Shown here one piece after another: positions 34,416-42,668 of a DNA stretch of 64,000 nt (its first letter is position 1; each line of letters starts with the position of its first letter). Source of the stretch: Rhizobium sp. Leaf453 (lineage in GTDB: Bacteria; Pseudomonadota; Alphaproteobacteria; Rhizobiales; Rhizobiaceae). The notes under the pieces are model-generated. The model was not told where the DNA came from. It did not search any database and saw only the letters and a list, made by a program, of their open reading frames with translations. Position numbers and translations under genes: made by a program. The DNA is taken from the NCBI RefSeq assembly GCF_001425605.1, contig NZ_LMRG01000012.1, positions 457,518-521,517 of the forward strand, read 5' to 3'.

Positions 34416-35540
34416 ATGCCGCACAAGGTTTCCCTCTCCCGCCTGAAGCTTGGCGATTTCCGCAATTACGCGGCGCTGTCGCTGGACCTTGATGCGCGCC
34501 ATGTCGTGCTGACCGGGGACAATGGCGCGGGAAAGACCAACCTGATGGAGGCGGTCTCCTTCCTGTCTCCTGGCCGGGGCCTCCGCCGAGCTGCCTATGC
34601 CGATGTCGCGCGGGTCGGCGCAGAATCCGGGTTCTCGGTCTTTGTCGAGCTGGAAGGCATGGATGGGCCGGTCGAGATCGGCACCGGCACGGCTGGAACA
34701 GACGATGGACAGGTGCGGCGCCTGCGGCTGAACGGCACCACTGCAAAGACGGTGGACGAGTTGCTCGATCATGTCCGCGTGCTCTGGCTGACACCGGCCA
34801 TGGACGGCCTGTTCACCGGCGGATCCAGCGATCGCCGACGCTTCCTTGATCGCCTCGTCCTGTCGCTCGATCCCGAACACGGCCGCCGCGCCACCGATTA
34901 CGAGCGCGCCATGCGCAGTCGCAACAAGCTCCTGTCCGAGGGCAGGCCTGATCCGGTCTGGCTGACCGGGCTGGAGCGGCAGATGGCGGAGCTTGGGATT
35001 TCAATGGCGCTGGCGCGGCAGGAAATGCTGGGCCTGCTGGCCGGTCTGGTCGAGCGCAACCATGAAGGCGGCGTGTTTCCAGCTGCCGATCTGGCGCTCT
35101 CCGGCTTCCTCGACGGCGAATGGCACCGCCCGGCCTTTGATCTGGAAGAAGAGTATCTGGACATGATGAAGGCCGGACGTTACCGCGATGCCGCCGCCGG
35201 GCGCACGCTCGACGGCCCGCATCGCAGCGATCTCCTCATCCGCCACCGCGCCAAGGACATGGAAGCCGCGCGCTGTTCGACCGGCGAGCAGAAGGCGCTT
35301 CTCGTCGGGCTCGTGCTCGCCCATGCCCGCCTCGTCGGCAACATGACCGGCCATGCGCCGATCCTGCTGCTCGATGAAATCGCCGCCCATCTCGACGAGG
35401 GCCGCCGCGCCGCCCTGTTCGATCTGGTCGACGATCTCGGCGGTCAGGCCTTCATGACCGGCACGGACCAGTCGATGTTTTCAGCGCTCGGCGAGCGGGC
35501 GCGTTATCTGACGGTTGCCAATGGCAGCGTTTCGGGGTGA
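34416..35540 (+). CDS. recF: DNA replication and repair protein RecF
   Basis: This 374-residue SMC-like ATPase loads RecA at single-strand gaps with RecO and RecR. Walker A is visible at residues ~34-42 (GDNGAGKTNLMEA), the signature in CSTGEQKALLVGLVLAHA and Walker B/D-loop in ILLLDEIAAHLDEGRRAALF. Length and motif order are normal for the family. It does not sit with dnaA-dnaN-gyrB as in enterics; here it leads a moeB-GNAT string on the plus strand. Confidence 0.97.
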   Translation: MPHKVSLSRLKLGDFRNYAALSLDLDARHVVLTGDNGAGKTNLMEAVSFLSPGRGLRRAAYADVARVGAESGFSVFVELEGMDGPVEIGTGTAGTDDGQVRRLRLNGTTAKTVDELLDHVRVLWLTPAMDGLFTGGSSDRRRFLDRLVLSLDPEHGRRATDYERAMRSRNKLLSEGRPDPVWLTGLERQMAELGISMALARQEMLGLLAGLVERNHEGGVFPAADLALSGFLDGEWHRPAFDLEEEYLDMMKAGRYRDAAAGRTLDGPHRSDLLIRHRAKDMEAARCSTGEQKALLVGLVLAHARLVGNMTGHAPILLLDEIAAHLDEGRRAALFDLVDDLGGQAFMTGTDQSMFSALGERARYLTVANGSVSG

Positions 35541-35549
35541 CATTCCAAG

Positions 35550-36329
35550 ATGAGCACACTCAATTCCGAAGAAATCCAGCGCTACGCGCGCCATATCCTG
35601 CTGCCGGAGATCGGTGGCACCGGTCAGCAGGCGCTGAAGGCGGCGCGCGTTCTGGTCATCGGCGCCGGTGGTCTCGGCGCGCCGGTCCTGCAGTATCTCG
35701 CAGCCGCCGGTATCGGCACGCTGGGCGTCGTCGATGACGATACGGTCTCGCTCTCGAACCTGCAGCGCCAGGTGATCCACGGCACGCCGGATATCGGCCG
35801 GCCGAAGATCGACAGCGCAGCGGAGACCATCGGGCAGATCAATCCGCATGTGACCGTCATCCGGCATGCCGGGCGGCTCAATACCGACAATGTCGAACGC
35901 CTGTTCGGCGGCTACGATATCGTCGTCGATGGTTCCGACAATTTCGACACCCGTTATCTTGCCGCCGATGCTGCCGAGCGGCTGGAGGTCACGCTGGTCA
36001 GCGCCGCCGTCGGCCGTTTCGATGGCTCGCTCACCGTGCTGCAGCCTTGGAAGACCGCGCATGACGGGCGACAGAACCCGCGCTACCGCGATCTGTTTCC
36101 CGAAGCGCCACCGCCGGGCGTGGTGCCCACCTGCGCCGAGGCCGGGATCGTCGGTGCGCTGACAGGCGTACTCGGTACATTGCAGGCTATGGAAGTGATC
36201 AAGATCATCACCGGCGCCGGCGAACCGTTGGTCGGGCGTCTGCTGATGTACGATGCCCTTGCCGCCCGGTTCGAGACGATCAAATACAGCCGCAAGAAAG
36301 CACCCGATGCAGCTTCTGGCGATCGATGA
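35550..36329 (+). CDS. moeB: Molybdopterin-synthase adenylyltransferase MoeB (ThiF/HesA family)
   Basis: This 259-residue E1-like enzyme adenylates the C-terminus of a ubiquitin-like sulfur carrier (MoaD or ThiS). The nucleotide-binding region is RVLVIGAGGLGAPVLQYLAAAG, followed by DDDTVSLSNLQRQVIHG and VDGSDNFDTRYLAADAAER. The usual first zinc CxxC is replaced (RYRDLFPEAPPPG) and no second CxxC pair occurs at the C-terminus. Only the Cys in VPTCAEAG remains. This looks like the zinc-free subgroup. No rhodanese domain is fused. It lies 9 bp after recF and overlaps the next gene by 23 bp. Confidence 0.9.
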   Translation: MSTLNSEEIQRYARHILLPEIGGTGQQALKAARVLVIGAGGLGAPVLQYLAAAGIGTLGVVDDDTVSLSNLQRQVIHGTPDIGRPKIDSAAETIGQINPHVTVIRHAGRLNTDNVERLFGGYDIVVDGSDNFDTRYLAADAAERLEVTLVSAAVGRFDGSLTVLQPWKTAHDGRQNPRYRDLFPEAPPPGVVPTCAEAGIVGALTGVLGTLQAMEVIKIITGAGEPLVGRLLMYDALAARFETIKYSRKKAPDAASGDR

Positions 36330-36777
36330 GGCTTTTGCGGATTGGGATGCGCTGCTGGCGCTGATCCTCGAATCCTTCGCCTACATGCATTCGCGCATCG
36401 AGCCGCCGTCATCGGCCTTGCGACTGACGCTGGATTCCCTGAAGGAAAAGGCCAGAGTCGAGAAGGCCTTTGCGGCAGTCGAGGATGCCCGCTTGCTCGG
36501 CTGCATCTTCTGCAAGCCGGAGCCACCGGATTGCCTCTACATCGGCAAGCTCGCCATCGCGCCTGAGGCCCAGCGCAAGGGTGTCGGGCGGCTGTTACTG
36601 GAAGTCGCGACTGATTATGCGGTTGCACAAGGGTTGTCGTGCCTGCGACTGGAAACACGGATCGAACTGACCGAAAATCACGGCGTCTTCGCCCGCTGGG
36701 GCTTTGTCCGTTCGGCGGACGGCGTACATCCCGGCTTTTCGCGCACCACTTTCATCGAGATGCGGAAACCGATCTGA
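36307..36777 (+). CDS. GNAT family N-acetyltransferase
   Basis: This 156-residue single-domain acetyltransferase has a visible acetyl-CoA binding motif A: YIGKLAIAPEAQRKGVGRLLLEVATDYA, with Q/R-x-x-G-x-G/A in QRKGVG. It is followed by the typical beta5-alpha4 segment LRLETRIELTENHGVFARWGF. Its substrate is unknown. ATG 36307 (MQLLAIDEAF) overlaps the moeB end by 23 bp, so translation is probably coupled. Its stop is 4 bp from the convergent dehydrogenase gene. Confidence 0.88.
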   Translation: MQLLAIDEAFADWDALLALILESFAYMHSRIEPPSSALRLTLDSLKEKARVEKAFAAVEDARLLGCIFCKPEPPDCLYIGKLAIAPEAQRKGVGRLLLEVATDYAVAQGLSCLRLETRIELTENHGVFARWGFVRSADGVHPGFSRTTFIEMRKPI

Positions 36778-36781
36778 TGGC

Positions 36782-37786
36782 TCACGCCCGGCCGGGCAGG
36801 ACGCGGTCCGGGGGGCGGTGGCCGTCGAAGAAGGTGCGGATGTTGATGACCACCTTGTCGCCCATGTCGATGCGGCCTTCGAGCGTGGCGGAACTCATAT
36901 GCGGCAAAAGCACGACCCGGCCTTCGCTGGCGAGCTTGACGAGCTTCGGATTGACCGCGGGCTCGTTCTCGAACACGTCGAGGCCCGCGCCGGCAATCTT
37001 GCCTTCACGCAGGCATTTGATCAGAGCCGTCTCGTCAATGATGCCGCCACGTGCGGTGTTGACGATGTAGCTGGTCGGCTGCATCAGCGCGAGCCGACGG
37101 GCCGAGAGCAGGTGATAGGTGGCAGGTGTCGACGGGCAGTTGACCGAGACGATGTCGACACGGGCGAGCATCTGGTCGAGACTGTCCCAATAGGTCGCCT
37201 CCAGCTTTTCCTCGGTCTCGGTGCTGACGCGGTTGCGGTTGTGATAGTGGATCGACAGGCCGAAGGCCTTGGCGCGGCGGGCGACGGCGGTGCCGATCCG
37301 GCCCATGCCGACAATGCCGATGCGCTTGCCGGAAATGCGGCGCCCGAGCATCCAGGTCGGCGACCAGCCGGCCCATTCGCCCTTGCGGTCGGTCAGGATC
37401 GTGGCACCTTCCGCCAGACGGCGCGGCACGGCGAGAATAAGCGCCATGGTCATGTCGGCGGTATCCTCGGTCAGCACGTTCGGCGTGTTGGTAACGGTGA
37501 TGCCGTGACGCGCGGCTGCGTCGATATCGATATTGTCCGTACCGTTGGAAAAACTGGCGATCAGTTTCAGCTGAGGCCCGGCCTGTTCGATCAGGGCAGC
37601 GTCGATCCGGTCGGTGACGGTCGGCACCAGCACGTCGGCGCGCTTGACAGCGGCCACCAGTTCCGGCTGCGTGCGGGGCGTGTCATCGATATTCAGCTCG
37701 GCATCGAACAGTTCCCGCATGCGCGTCTCAACGACGTCAGGCAGTTTGCGGGTGATGTAGACCTTGGGTTTTTTCTTCGCGGTCAT
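36782..37786 (-). CDS. D-2-hydroxyacid dehydrogenase (GyaR-like glyoxylate reductase)
   Basis: This 334-residue NAD(P)-dependent enzyme reduces glyoxylate or related 2-keto acids. The Rossmann signature GKRIGIVGMGRIGTAVARRA is present. Catalytic Arg (VNTARGGIIDE region), Glu (FENEPAVNPKL) and His (LLPHMSSATLEGR) are in the expected order. The N-terminal KPKVYITRKLPDVVETRM is typical of rhizobial GyaR. ATG 37786 (MTAKKKPKVYI) is preferred; an upstream in-frame extension is not conserved in style. It is convergent with the GNAT gene. Confidence 0.92.
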   Translation of the reverse strand: MTAKKKPKVYITRKLPDVVETRMRELFDAELNIDDTPRTQPELVAAVKRADVLVPTVTDRIDAALIEQAGPQLKLIASFSNGTDNIDIDAAARHGITVTNTPNVLTEDTADMTMALILAVPRRLAEGATILTDRKGEWAGWSPTWMLGRRISGKRIGIVGMGRIGTAVARRAKAFGLSIHYHNRNRVSTETEEKLEATYWDSLDQMLARVDIVSVNCPSTPATYHLLSARRLALMQPTSYIVNTARGGIIDETALIKCLREGKIAGAGLDVFENEPAVNPKLVKLASEGRVVLLPHMSSATLEGRIDMGDKVVINIRTFFDGHRPPDRVLPGRA

Positions 37787-37982
37787 GCTGCCTGCTTGCC
37801 CTTGTTGACGGGTTTTTAACCAAGATGAGTGATCGTTCTCCCTGCAGTTCCATTTTCTACCAGACCCGGTGTGGAAGACAAACAAAACTCTAGATGTTCC
37901 CAGACGATTTGCCTGGCTTCAACGGGACCGGTGAGAGATTTCGCTGCAAGCTCCTGAATCTTTTTGGAAAACGGATTTCGTC

Positions 37983-38522
37983 ATGCGTCAGTTCCTTTCC
38001 AGGCTCGCTTTTGTCGTCGCAGCGACACTGTCCATTGCAGCGGCCGACGTGATGCCTGCCCATGCGCAGGCAGCCAAGGGCGCGAGCGGCTTGCCGCTGC
38101 CGCGTTTCGTCAGCCTCAAATCCAAGAGCATCAACCTGCGTGTCGGGCCGAGTGTCGATTACGCGATTGCCTGGCGCTACATGCGAGCCGGCATGCCGGT
38201 CGAAATCACTCAGGAATATGACAATTGGCGCAAGATTCGCGATGCCGATGGCACGGAAGGCTGGGTCAATCAGGCATTGCTCTCCGGCGAACGCACGGCG
38301 CTGACCGCCCCCTGGATGCGCGGCAAGGGCGACGGCATCTTCGTCAACATGCGTCGCGAGCCGATGGCGAACGCCACGATCGTTGCCCGTATCGAGCCCG
38401 GTGTTGTCGTTCAGGTCGGCGAATGCAACGGCGACTGGTGCCATGCTGAGGCGCAGGGCACCGTTGGCTGGATTTCGCAGGGCGAAATCTGGGGCGCCTA
38501 TCCGGGCGAAGCCTTCAAGTAA
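37983..38522 (+). CDS. Exported SH3-domain (YgiM-like) protein
   Basis: This 179-residue periplasmic protein begins with a signal peptide (MRQFLSRLAFVVAATLSIAAADVMPAHA). It contains two bacterial SH3 domains: residues ~42-95 (SKSINLRVGPSVDYAIAWRY; WRKIRDADGTEGWVNQALLSG) and ~110-172 (GIFVNMRREPMANATIVARI; GDWCHAEAQGTVGWISQGEIWG). Such modules usually bind peptidoglycan or partner proteins; no catalytic domain is attached. The 196-bp gap upstream holds its promoter and that of the divergent dehydrogenase, with no recognised element. Confidence 0.88.
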   Translation: MRQFLSRLAFVVAATLSIAAADVMPAHAQAAKGASGLPLPRFVSLKSKSINLRVGPSVDYAIAWRYMRAGMPVEITQEYDNWRKIRDADGTEGWVNQALLSGERTALTAPWMRGKGDGIFVNMRREPMANATIVARIEPGVVVQVGECNGDWCHAEAQGTVGWISQGEIWGAYPGEAFK

Positions 38523-38543
38523 GACTCACGCCCTCGAAAGCCC

Positions 38544-39536
38544 TCAGAGAAGGCCGGCTTCCGTCGCCGCCGTCTTCAGCGAGATCATCGGACGCGGGCC
38601 GACCTGCTCGATGACGATGCCGGCAGCCAGACTGCCCAGCTTGCCACAATCGGCAAGCGTTCTGCCTGTCGTATAGCCATGCAGGAAGCCGGCGGCATAG
38701 AGATCGCCCGCACCGGTCGTATCGACGACGCGGCTGATCGTGGTCGCCTCGACCTTCACCCGCTCGTCGCTGCGCACGATGATCGAGCCCTCCTCGCTCA
38801 GCGTCACCGCCGCTAGCTTGCAATCCTTGGCAATCATCGACAGCGCTTTTTCGAAATCCTCGGTTTCGTAGAGAGCCAGCGCTTCGGCGCGGTTGGCGAA
38901 TACGATATCGACCGTTCCGGAACGCATCAGGTCGAGGAATTCGGCGCGGTAGCGGTTGACGCAGAAGCTATCGGAGAGTGTCATCGCTACTTGGCGACCG
39001 TTCTCATGGGCGATGCGGGCGCATTCGCGGATCGCATCCTTGGCAAGGGGCGGATCCCAGAGATAACCTTCGAAATAGGTGACGGCCGCATCGGCGACAA
39101 CAGCCGGTTCGACATCGTCGGGACCAAGCTCGACGCAGGCGCCGAGATAAGTGTTCATCGAGCGCTCGCCATCCTCGGTGACGAAGATCATCGAGCGGGC
39201 GGTCGGCGGCTCCTTTTCGAGCGGCTTCGTTTCGAAATGAACGCCCTGGGCGCGAATGTCGTGGGCGAAGATCTCGCCGAGTTGGTCGTTGGCGACCTTG
39301 CCGAAATAGGCGGCCCGTCCGCCCAGGCTCGCGACGCCCGCCGCCGTATTGCCGGCGCTGCCACCGGAGGCTTCGAGAGCCGGTCCCATGCGCGAATAAA
39401 GCAGTTCGGCGCGGTTCGCGTCGATCAGGTTCATCGCGCTCTTGATGATGCCATTGTGAACGAGAAACGCGTCGTCACACCGCGCAATGATATCCACGAT
39501 CGCATTGCCGATTGTGAGCACATCGAATTTCGTCAT
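38544..39536 (-). CDS. PfkB-family carbohydrate kinase, adenosine kinase type
   Basis: This 330-residue ribokinase-fold enzyme is annotated in rhizobia as adenosine kinase (ATP + adenosine to AMP). PfkB signature 1 is visible as GGSAGNTAAGVASLGGRAAYFG, and signature 2 with the catalytic Asp as VDTTGAGDLYAAGFLHGY. The start MTKFDVLTIGNAIVDI is typical. Fine specificity (adenosine versus other nucleosides or sugars) cannot be proven from sequence alone. It stands alone, converging on the SH3 gene. Confidence 0.88.
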   Translation of the reverse strand: MTKFDVLTIGNAIVDIIARCDDAFLVHNGIIKSAMNLIDANRAELLYSRMGPALEASGGSAGNTAAGVASLGGRAAYFGKVANDQLGEIFAHDIRAQGVHFETKPLEKEPPTARSMIFVTEDGERSMNTYLGACVELGPDDVEPAVVADAAVTYFEGYLWDPPLAKDAIRECARIAHENGRQVAMTLSDSFCVNRYRAEFLDLMRSGTVDIVFANRAEALALYETEDFEKALSMIAKDCKLAAVTLSEEGSIIVRSDERVKVEATTISRVVDTTGAGDLYAAGFLHGYTTGRTLADCGKLGSLAAGIVIEQVGPRPMISLKTAATEAGLL

Positions 39537-39640
39537 CCGGAACCGCCTGGAATGTTTGCTTCAGCCGGTGTCCGGTAATAGCGGATTCTAGCCGGTTTGG
39601 AAGGGGAGAACGAAAAAGAAGACGGCTCACGCCGATTTTA

Positions 39641-39670
39641 CTTGATATAGGAAATGAACGTTTCCTATAT
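39641..39670 (+). promoter_or_regulatory. Promoter with embedded perfect palindromic operator for the TetR gene
   Basis: CTTGAT (39641-39646), 18 bp, CTATAT (39665-39670) is a good alphaproteobacterial promoter. A perfect 10-bp inverted repeat ATATAGGAAA (39645-39654) and TTTCCTATAT (39661-39670) with a 6-bp spacer covers almost all of it. The ATG at 39677 falls at the expected transcription start, implying a leaderless or near-leaderless message. Confidence 0.75.
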
Positions 39671-39676
39671 GGTGGC

Positions 39677-40294
39677 ATGGAAAACACAACCACCCTGCAA
39701 GAATCACGAACCCGTGGCCGCCCCCGCGAATTCGACGTCGATCGCGCGCTGGACAGGGCCATCGCGGTGTTTTCGGCCCGTGGCTATCATGGAACCTCGA
39801 TCAACGACCTGACGGCGGCCATGGAGTTGACCCCGGGCAGCATCTACAAGGCCTTTACCGATAAGCGCGGCATCCTGTTGGCTGCGTTCGATCGATACCG
39901 CGCTGTCCGTAGCGCCAAGTTGAGAGCGGCCATCGATCCGCATCCGCTTGGTCGTGAGAAGGTCCGCGCCGCGCTGCAATTCTACGCCGAGGCTGCCCAC
40001 GGCGAGCACGGACAGTGCGGTTGCCTTGTTATCACCACCGCGACCGAACTGGCGGCCTACGATCCGATTGCCGCAGAGCGCGTGGAAAAGGCGCATGCGA
40101 CCAACCAAGCCGTGGTGCGTGAGTGCATTTTGCTCGGTCAGGCGGATGGATCAATCCCGGCGGGTATCGATGCCGACGATACATCGCGCGCCATGCTCTG
40201 CCTGCTGCAGGGGATGCGCGTCCTTGGCAAGACCGGACGTAGTCGCGACCAGATGCTGGCGGTGGCCGGCGTGGCAATGAAACTTCTCGACTGA
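39677..40294 (+). CDS. TetR family regulator (autoregulated, next to an MFS exporter)
   Basis: This 205-residue protein has a TetR helix-turn-helix at residues ~15-65 (RPREFDVDRALDRAIAVFSARGYHGTSINDL, MELTPGSIYKAFTDKRGIL). The C-terminal domain resembles TetR_C_33-type members such as YcnC/AcuR-like proteins (HGEHGQCGCLVITTATELA). The perfect palindrome over its promoter is the likely self-binding site. The MFS gene starts 64 bp downstream on the same strand and is probably in the same regulon. The inducer is unknown. Confidence 0.9.
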   Translation: MENTTTLQESRTRGRPREFDVDRALDRAIAVFSARGYHGTSINDLTAAMELTPGSIYKAFTDKRGILLAAFDRYRAVRSAKLRAAIDPHPLGREKVRAALQFYAEAAHGEHGQCGCLVITTATELAAYDPIAAERVEKAHATNQAVVRECILLGQADGSIPAGIDADDTSRAMLCLLQGMRVLGKTGRSRDQMLAVAGVAMKLLD

Positions 40295-40358
40295 TCCCCA
40301 GACAATCCGAACAAGACAATCTGAACAAAACAATCCGATTTCTGCATTGGAGACGACC

Positions 40359-41570
40359 GTGACCATAATTGCTGCCCCCGGCGATCTTGCTTCCGACCCG
40401 AAACCCATGTCGTCGGCAATGACCTTCCTGCTCGCCGCCGCCTGCGGCCTGATCGCTGCCAATCTTTATTACGCACAGCCGCTGATCGGACCGATCAGCA
40501 CCTCGCTTGGCCTGTCGCCGGGGGCGGCCGGCCTGATCGTCACATTGACGCAGGTCGGTTATGGGCTCGGCTTGCTGTTCATCGTTCCGCTCGGCGATCT
40601 CTTCGAAAACCGCAAGCTGATCCTGTCTGTCATGGGGCTTGGAACGCTCGCCGTCATCGGCGCGGGGCTGGCCTCGACGCCGCTGCCATTCCTTGCTTCC
40701 GCGTTTTTCATCGGCCTCGGTTCGGTCGCGATCCAGATCATCGTGCCCTATGCCGCGCATATGGCGCCGGAGGCCCATCGTGGTCAGGCGGTCGGCAATG
40801 TCATGAGCGGGCTGATGGTCGGCATCATGCTGGCGCGACCGGCTTCAAGTTTTATCGCCGAATTCCTGCCCTGGCATATGGTCTTCTTCATTTCGGCGGG
40901 CGTTCTGGTCCTTCTCGCAATGATCCTGTCCCGCGCCCTGCCGCCGCGTATCCCGCAGACGGGCCTGAGCTATGGCGGTCTGTTGGCGTCGATGGCGCGG
41001 CTGGTCAGGACGACACCGATCCTGCGCCGCCGCTCGCTCTATCAAGCCTTCCTCTTTGCAGCCTTCAGCCTGTTTTGGACGACGACGCCTCTGCTACTGT
41101 CAGGCCCGGAATTCGGCCTGTCGCAGGGCCAGATCGCACTGTTCGCGCTCGCTGGAGCCGCCGGCGCGATCGCCGCGCCGATTGCCGGACGGCTGGCGGA
41201 TCGTGGCTGGAGCTATCTGGCAACGCGGCTCGCCATGCTGTCCGTCGCCGCCGCCTTCCTCATCACTCATATTGCGCCGGCAGGCTCGCTGCCGGCTTTG
41301 GCCCTGTTGACCTTCGCCGCGATTCTTCTCGATTTCGGTGTCACCACCAATCTGGTTCTCGGTCAGCGTGGCATCTTCGTGCTCGGTGCCGAATACCGCA
41401 GCCGCCTCAATGGCCTCTATATGGCGACCTTCTTTGCCGGTGGCGCCATCGGTTCGGCGCTTGGCGGCTGGCTTTATGCCGAAGGCGGTTGGTGGGCCGC
41501 CTCCATGCTGGGCCTGACCCTTCCGGCGAGCGCCTTGTTCTATTCGCTGACCGAGCGTCGGCGCGCCTGA
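40359..41570 (+). CDS. MFS transporter (putative efflux, YnfM/DHA1-like)
   Basis: This 403-residue protein has twelve predicted helices. MFS motif A appears in IVPLGDLFENRKLIL, and an N-terminal helix carries AAACGLIAANLYYAQPLIGPIS, typical of small-molecule exporters in this subgroup. GTG 40359 is the preferred start because GGAG lies 6-9 bp upstream; TTG 40347 overlaps that ribosome site and is unlikely. It lies directly after the TetR gene, suggesting regulated export of a toxic or signalling compound. Confidence 0.9.
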   Translation: MTIIAAPGDLASDPKPMSSAMTFLLAAACGLIAANLYYAQPLIGPISTSLGLSPGAAGLIVTLTQVGYGLGLLFIVPLGDLFENRKLILSVMGLGTLAVIGAGLASTPLPFLASAFFIGLGSVAIQIIVPYAAHMAPEAHRGQAVGNVMSGLMVGIMLARPASSFIAEFLPWHMVFFISAGVLVLLAMILSRALPPRIPQTGLSYGGLLASMARLVRTTPILRRRSLYQAFLFAAFSLFWTTTPLLLSGPEFGLSQGQIALFALAGAAGAIAAPIAGRLADRGWSYLATRLAMLSVAAAFLITHIAPAGSLPALALLTFAAILLDFGVTTNLVLGQRGIFVLGAEYRSRLNGLYMATFFAGGAIGSALGGWLYAEGGWWAASMLGLTLPASALFYSLTERRRA

Positions 41571-41575
41571 GGCGT

Positions 41576-42001
41576 TCAGGCCGGTAGCGCCGAGGCGCCA
41601 TATTGCGCGGCATATTCTCCGGTCGGCGGGATCGGCTTGATCACGTCGATCAGGACGCCATTCGGATCGGCGGTGATGAAATGCCGCTGGCCGAAATCTT
41701 CGTCCCGCAGCGGCAGCAGGATCGGCAGCCCTGCAGCCTGGAATTCCGCATGGAGCGCGTCGGGATCCTCAACCTCGAAGTTCAAGAGCAGCCCCGAAAC
41801 CGTACCGCGTCCGCTCTCGGGGATCGTGTGGTGGCTGCCGTCGAGAATGGCGAGCGTGACGCGCTCGTCCAGCGTCGATTGCAGGTGGACATACCAGTCG
41901 GCGGTGAACAGGGCTTCGAAGCGCAGATGGCGTTGATAGAAGTCCGCAGTCGCTTGGACGTCGTTCGTCATGATGACCGGGTAGTAGGAGGTGATTTTCA
42001 T
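41576..42001 (-). CDS. VOC (glyoxalase/bleomycin-resistance) family protein
   Basis: This 141-residue single VOC domain is made of two beta-alpha-beta-beta-beta modules. It begins [29 protein letters not shown] and has the second-module pattern [19 protein letters not shown]. Such proteins bind or modify small molecules (glyoxalase, fosfomycin or bleomycin resistance, dioxygenase). Ligand residues are not conclusive, so no reaction is assigned. It is divergent from a TetR gene across an 85-bp region carrying twin operators, so the TetR protein almost certainly controls it. Confidence 0.85.
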   Translation of the reverse strand: MKITSYYPVIMTNDVQATADFYQRHLRFEALFTADWYVHLQSTLDERVTLAILDGSHHTIPESGRGTVSGLLLNFEVEDPDALHAEFQAAGLPILLPLRDEDFGQRHFITADPNGVLIDVIKPIPPTGEYAAQYGASALPA

Positions 42002-42026
42002 GGCTTCCGTCTCCTCTGATATTTAG

Positions 42027-42072
42027 ATACAGTCTGTATGTATCTTTGAAATAACATACATACAGACTGTAT
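42027..42072. promoter_or_regulatory. Twin palindromic operators between VOC and TetR genes
   Basis: ATACAGTCTGTATGTAT (42027-42043) and its exact reverse complement ATACATACAGACTGTAT (42056-42072) are separated by 12 bp. Each contains its own dyad (TACAGTCTGTA and TACAGACTGTA). The pair occupies the only space available for both divergent promoters. This is a textbook layout for a TetR dimer binding two sites. Confidence 0.85.
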
Positions 42073-42086
42073 GTAAAGGTGGAAAT

Positions 42087-42662
42087 GTGAGACGCAGTAA
42101 CAGCGAGCGCACGGAGACCATGCGGGCGACCCTGATCGCGGCAGCCCGTACGCTCTTTATCGAAAAAGGCTATGCCGAAACGGCAACCCCCGAGATTGTC
42201 GCGGCGGCCGGCGTGACACGCGGTGCGCTCTATCATCATTTCGAGGACAAGAAGGCGCTGTTTGCCGCTGTTGTATCGGAAGAGGCGAGGGCGGTTTCCG
42301 AGGAAATCGAAGCCGCGACGGTGGCATCGCTGACGGCGCGGGACGGTCTGATGGAGGGAACGCGAGCCTATTTCGATGCCCTTGCCGTGCCCGGCCGTAT
42401 CCGCCTCCTGCTATTGGATGGTCCGTCCACGCTCGGCATCGATGCCATGCAGCAATTGAACGGGGAGACATCGGAGGCCAGTCTGAAAGCAGGTTTGCGC
42501 GCGCTGTTTACCGCCAGCGGAAAGCCGGAAAACCGGCTGGATGCCCTGACCGATCTTCTCGGCGCGGCTTTCGACCGGGCCGTGCTGGCGATTGCCGCCG
42601 GCGGCGATCGTCGGGATTATGAACAGGCGATAGACGAAATGATTGACGGCCTCGTCCGATAG
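42087..42662 (+). CDS. TetR family regulator (divergent from VOC gene)
   Basis: This 191-residue protein has an N-terminal helix-turn-helix (RRSNSERTETMRATLIAAAR; GYAETATPEIVAAAGVTRGALYHHFEDKKALF, residues ~1-60) and a C-terminal dimer/ligand domain. GTG 42087 is the start, with AGGTGGA 4-9 bp upstream. It should repress itself and the VOC gene through the twin palindromes just upstream. It ends 6 bp from the convergent nth gene. The ligand is unknown. Confidence 0.9.
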   Translation: MRRSNSERTETMRATLIAAARTLFIEKGYAETATPEIVAAAGVTRGALYHHFEDKKALFAAVVSEEARAVSEEIEAATVASLTARDGLMEGTRAYFDALAVPGRIRLLLLDGPSTLGIDAMQQLNGETSEASLKAGLRALFTASGKPENRLDALTDLLGAAFDRAVLAIAAGGDRRDYEQAIDEMIDGLVR

Positions 42663-42668
42663 TTCGGG

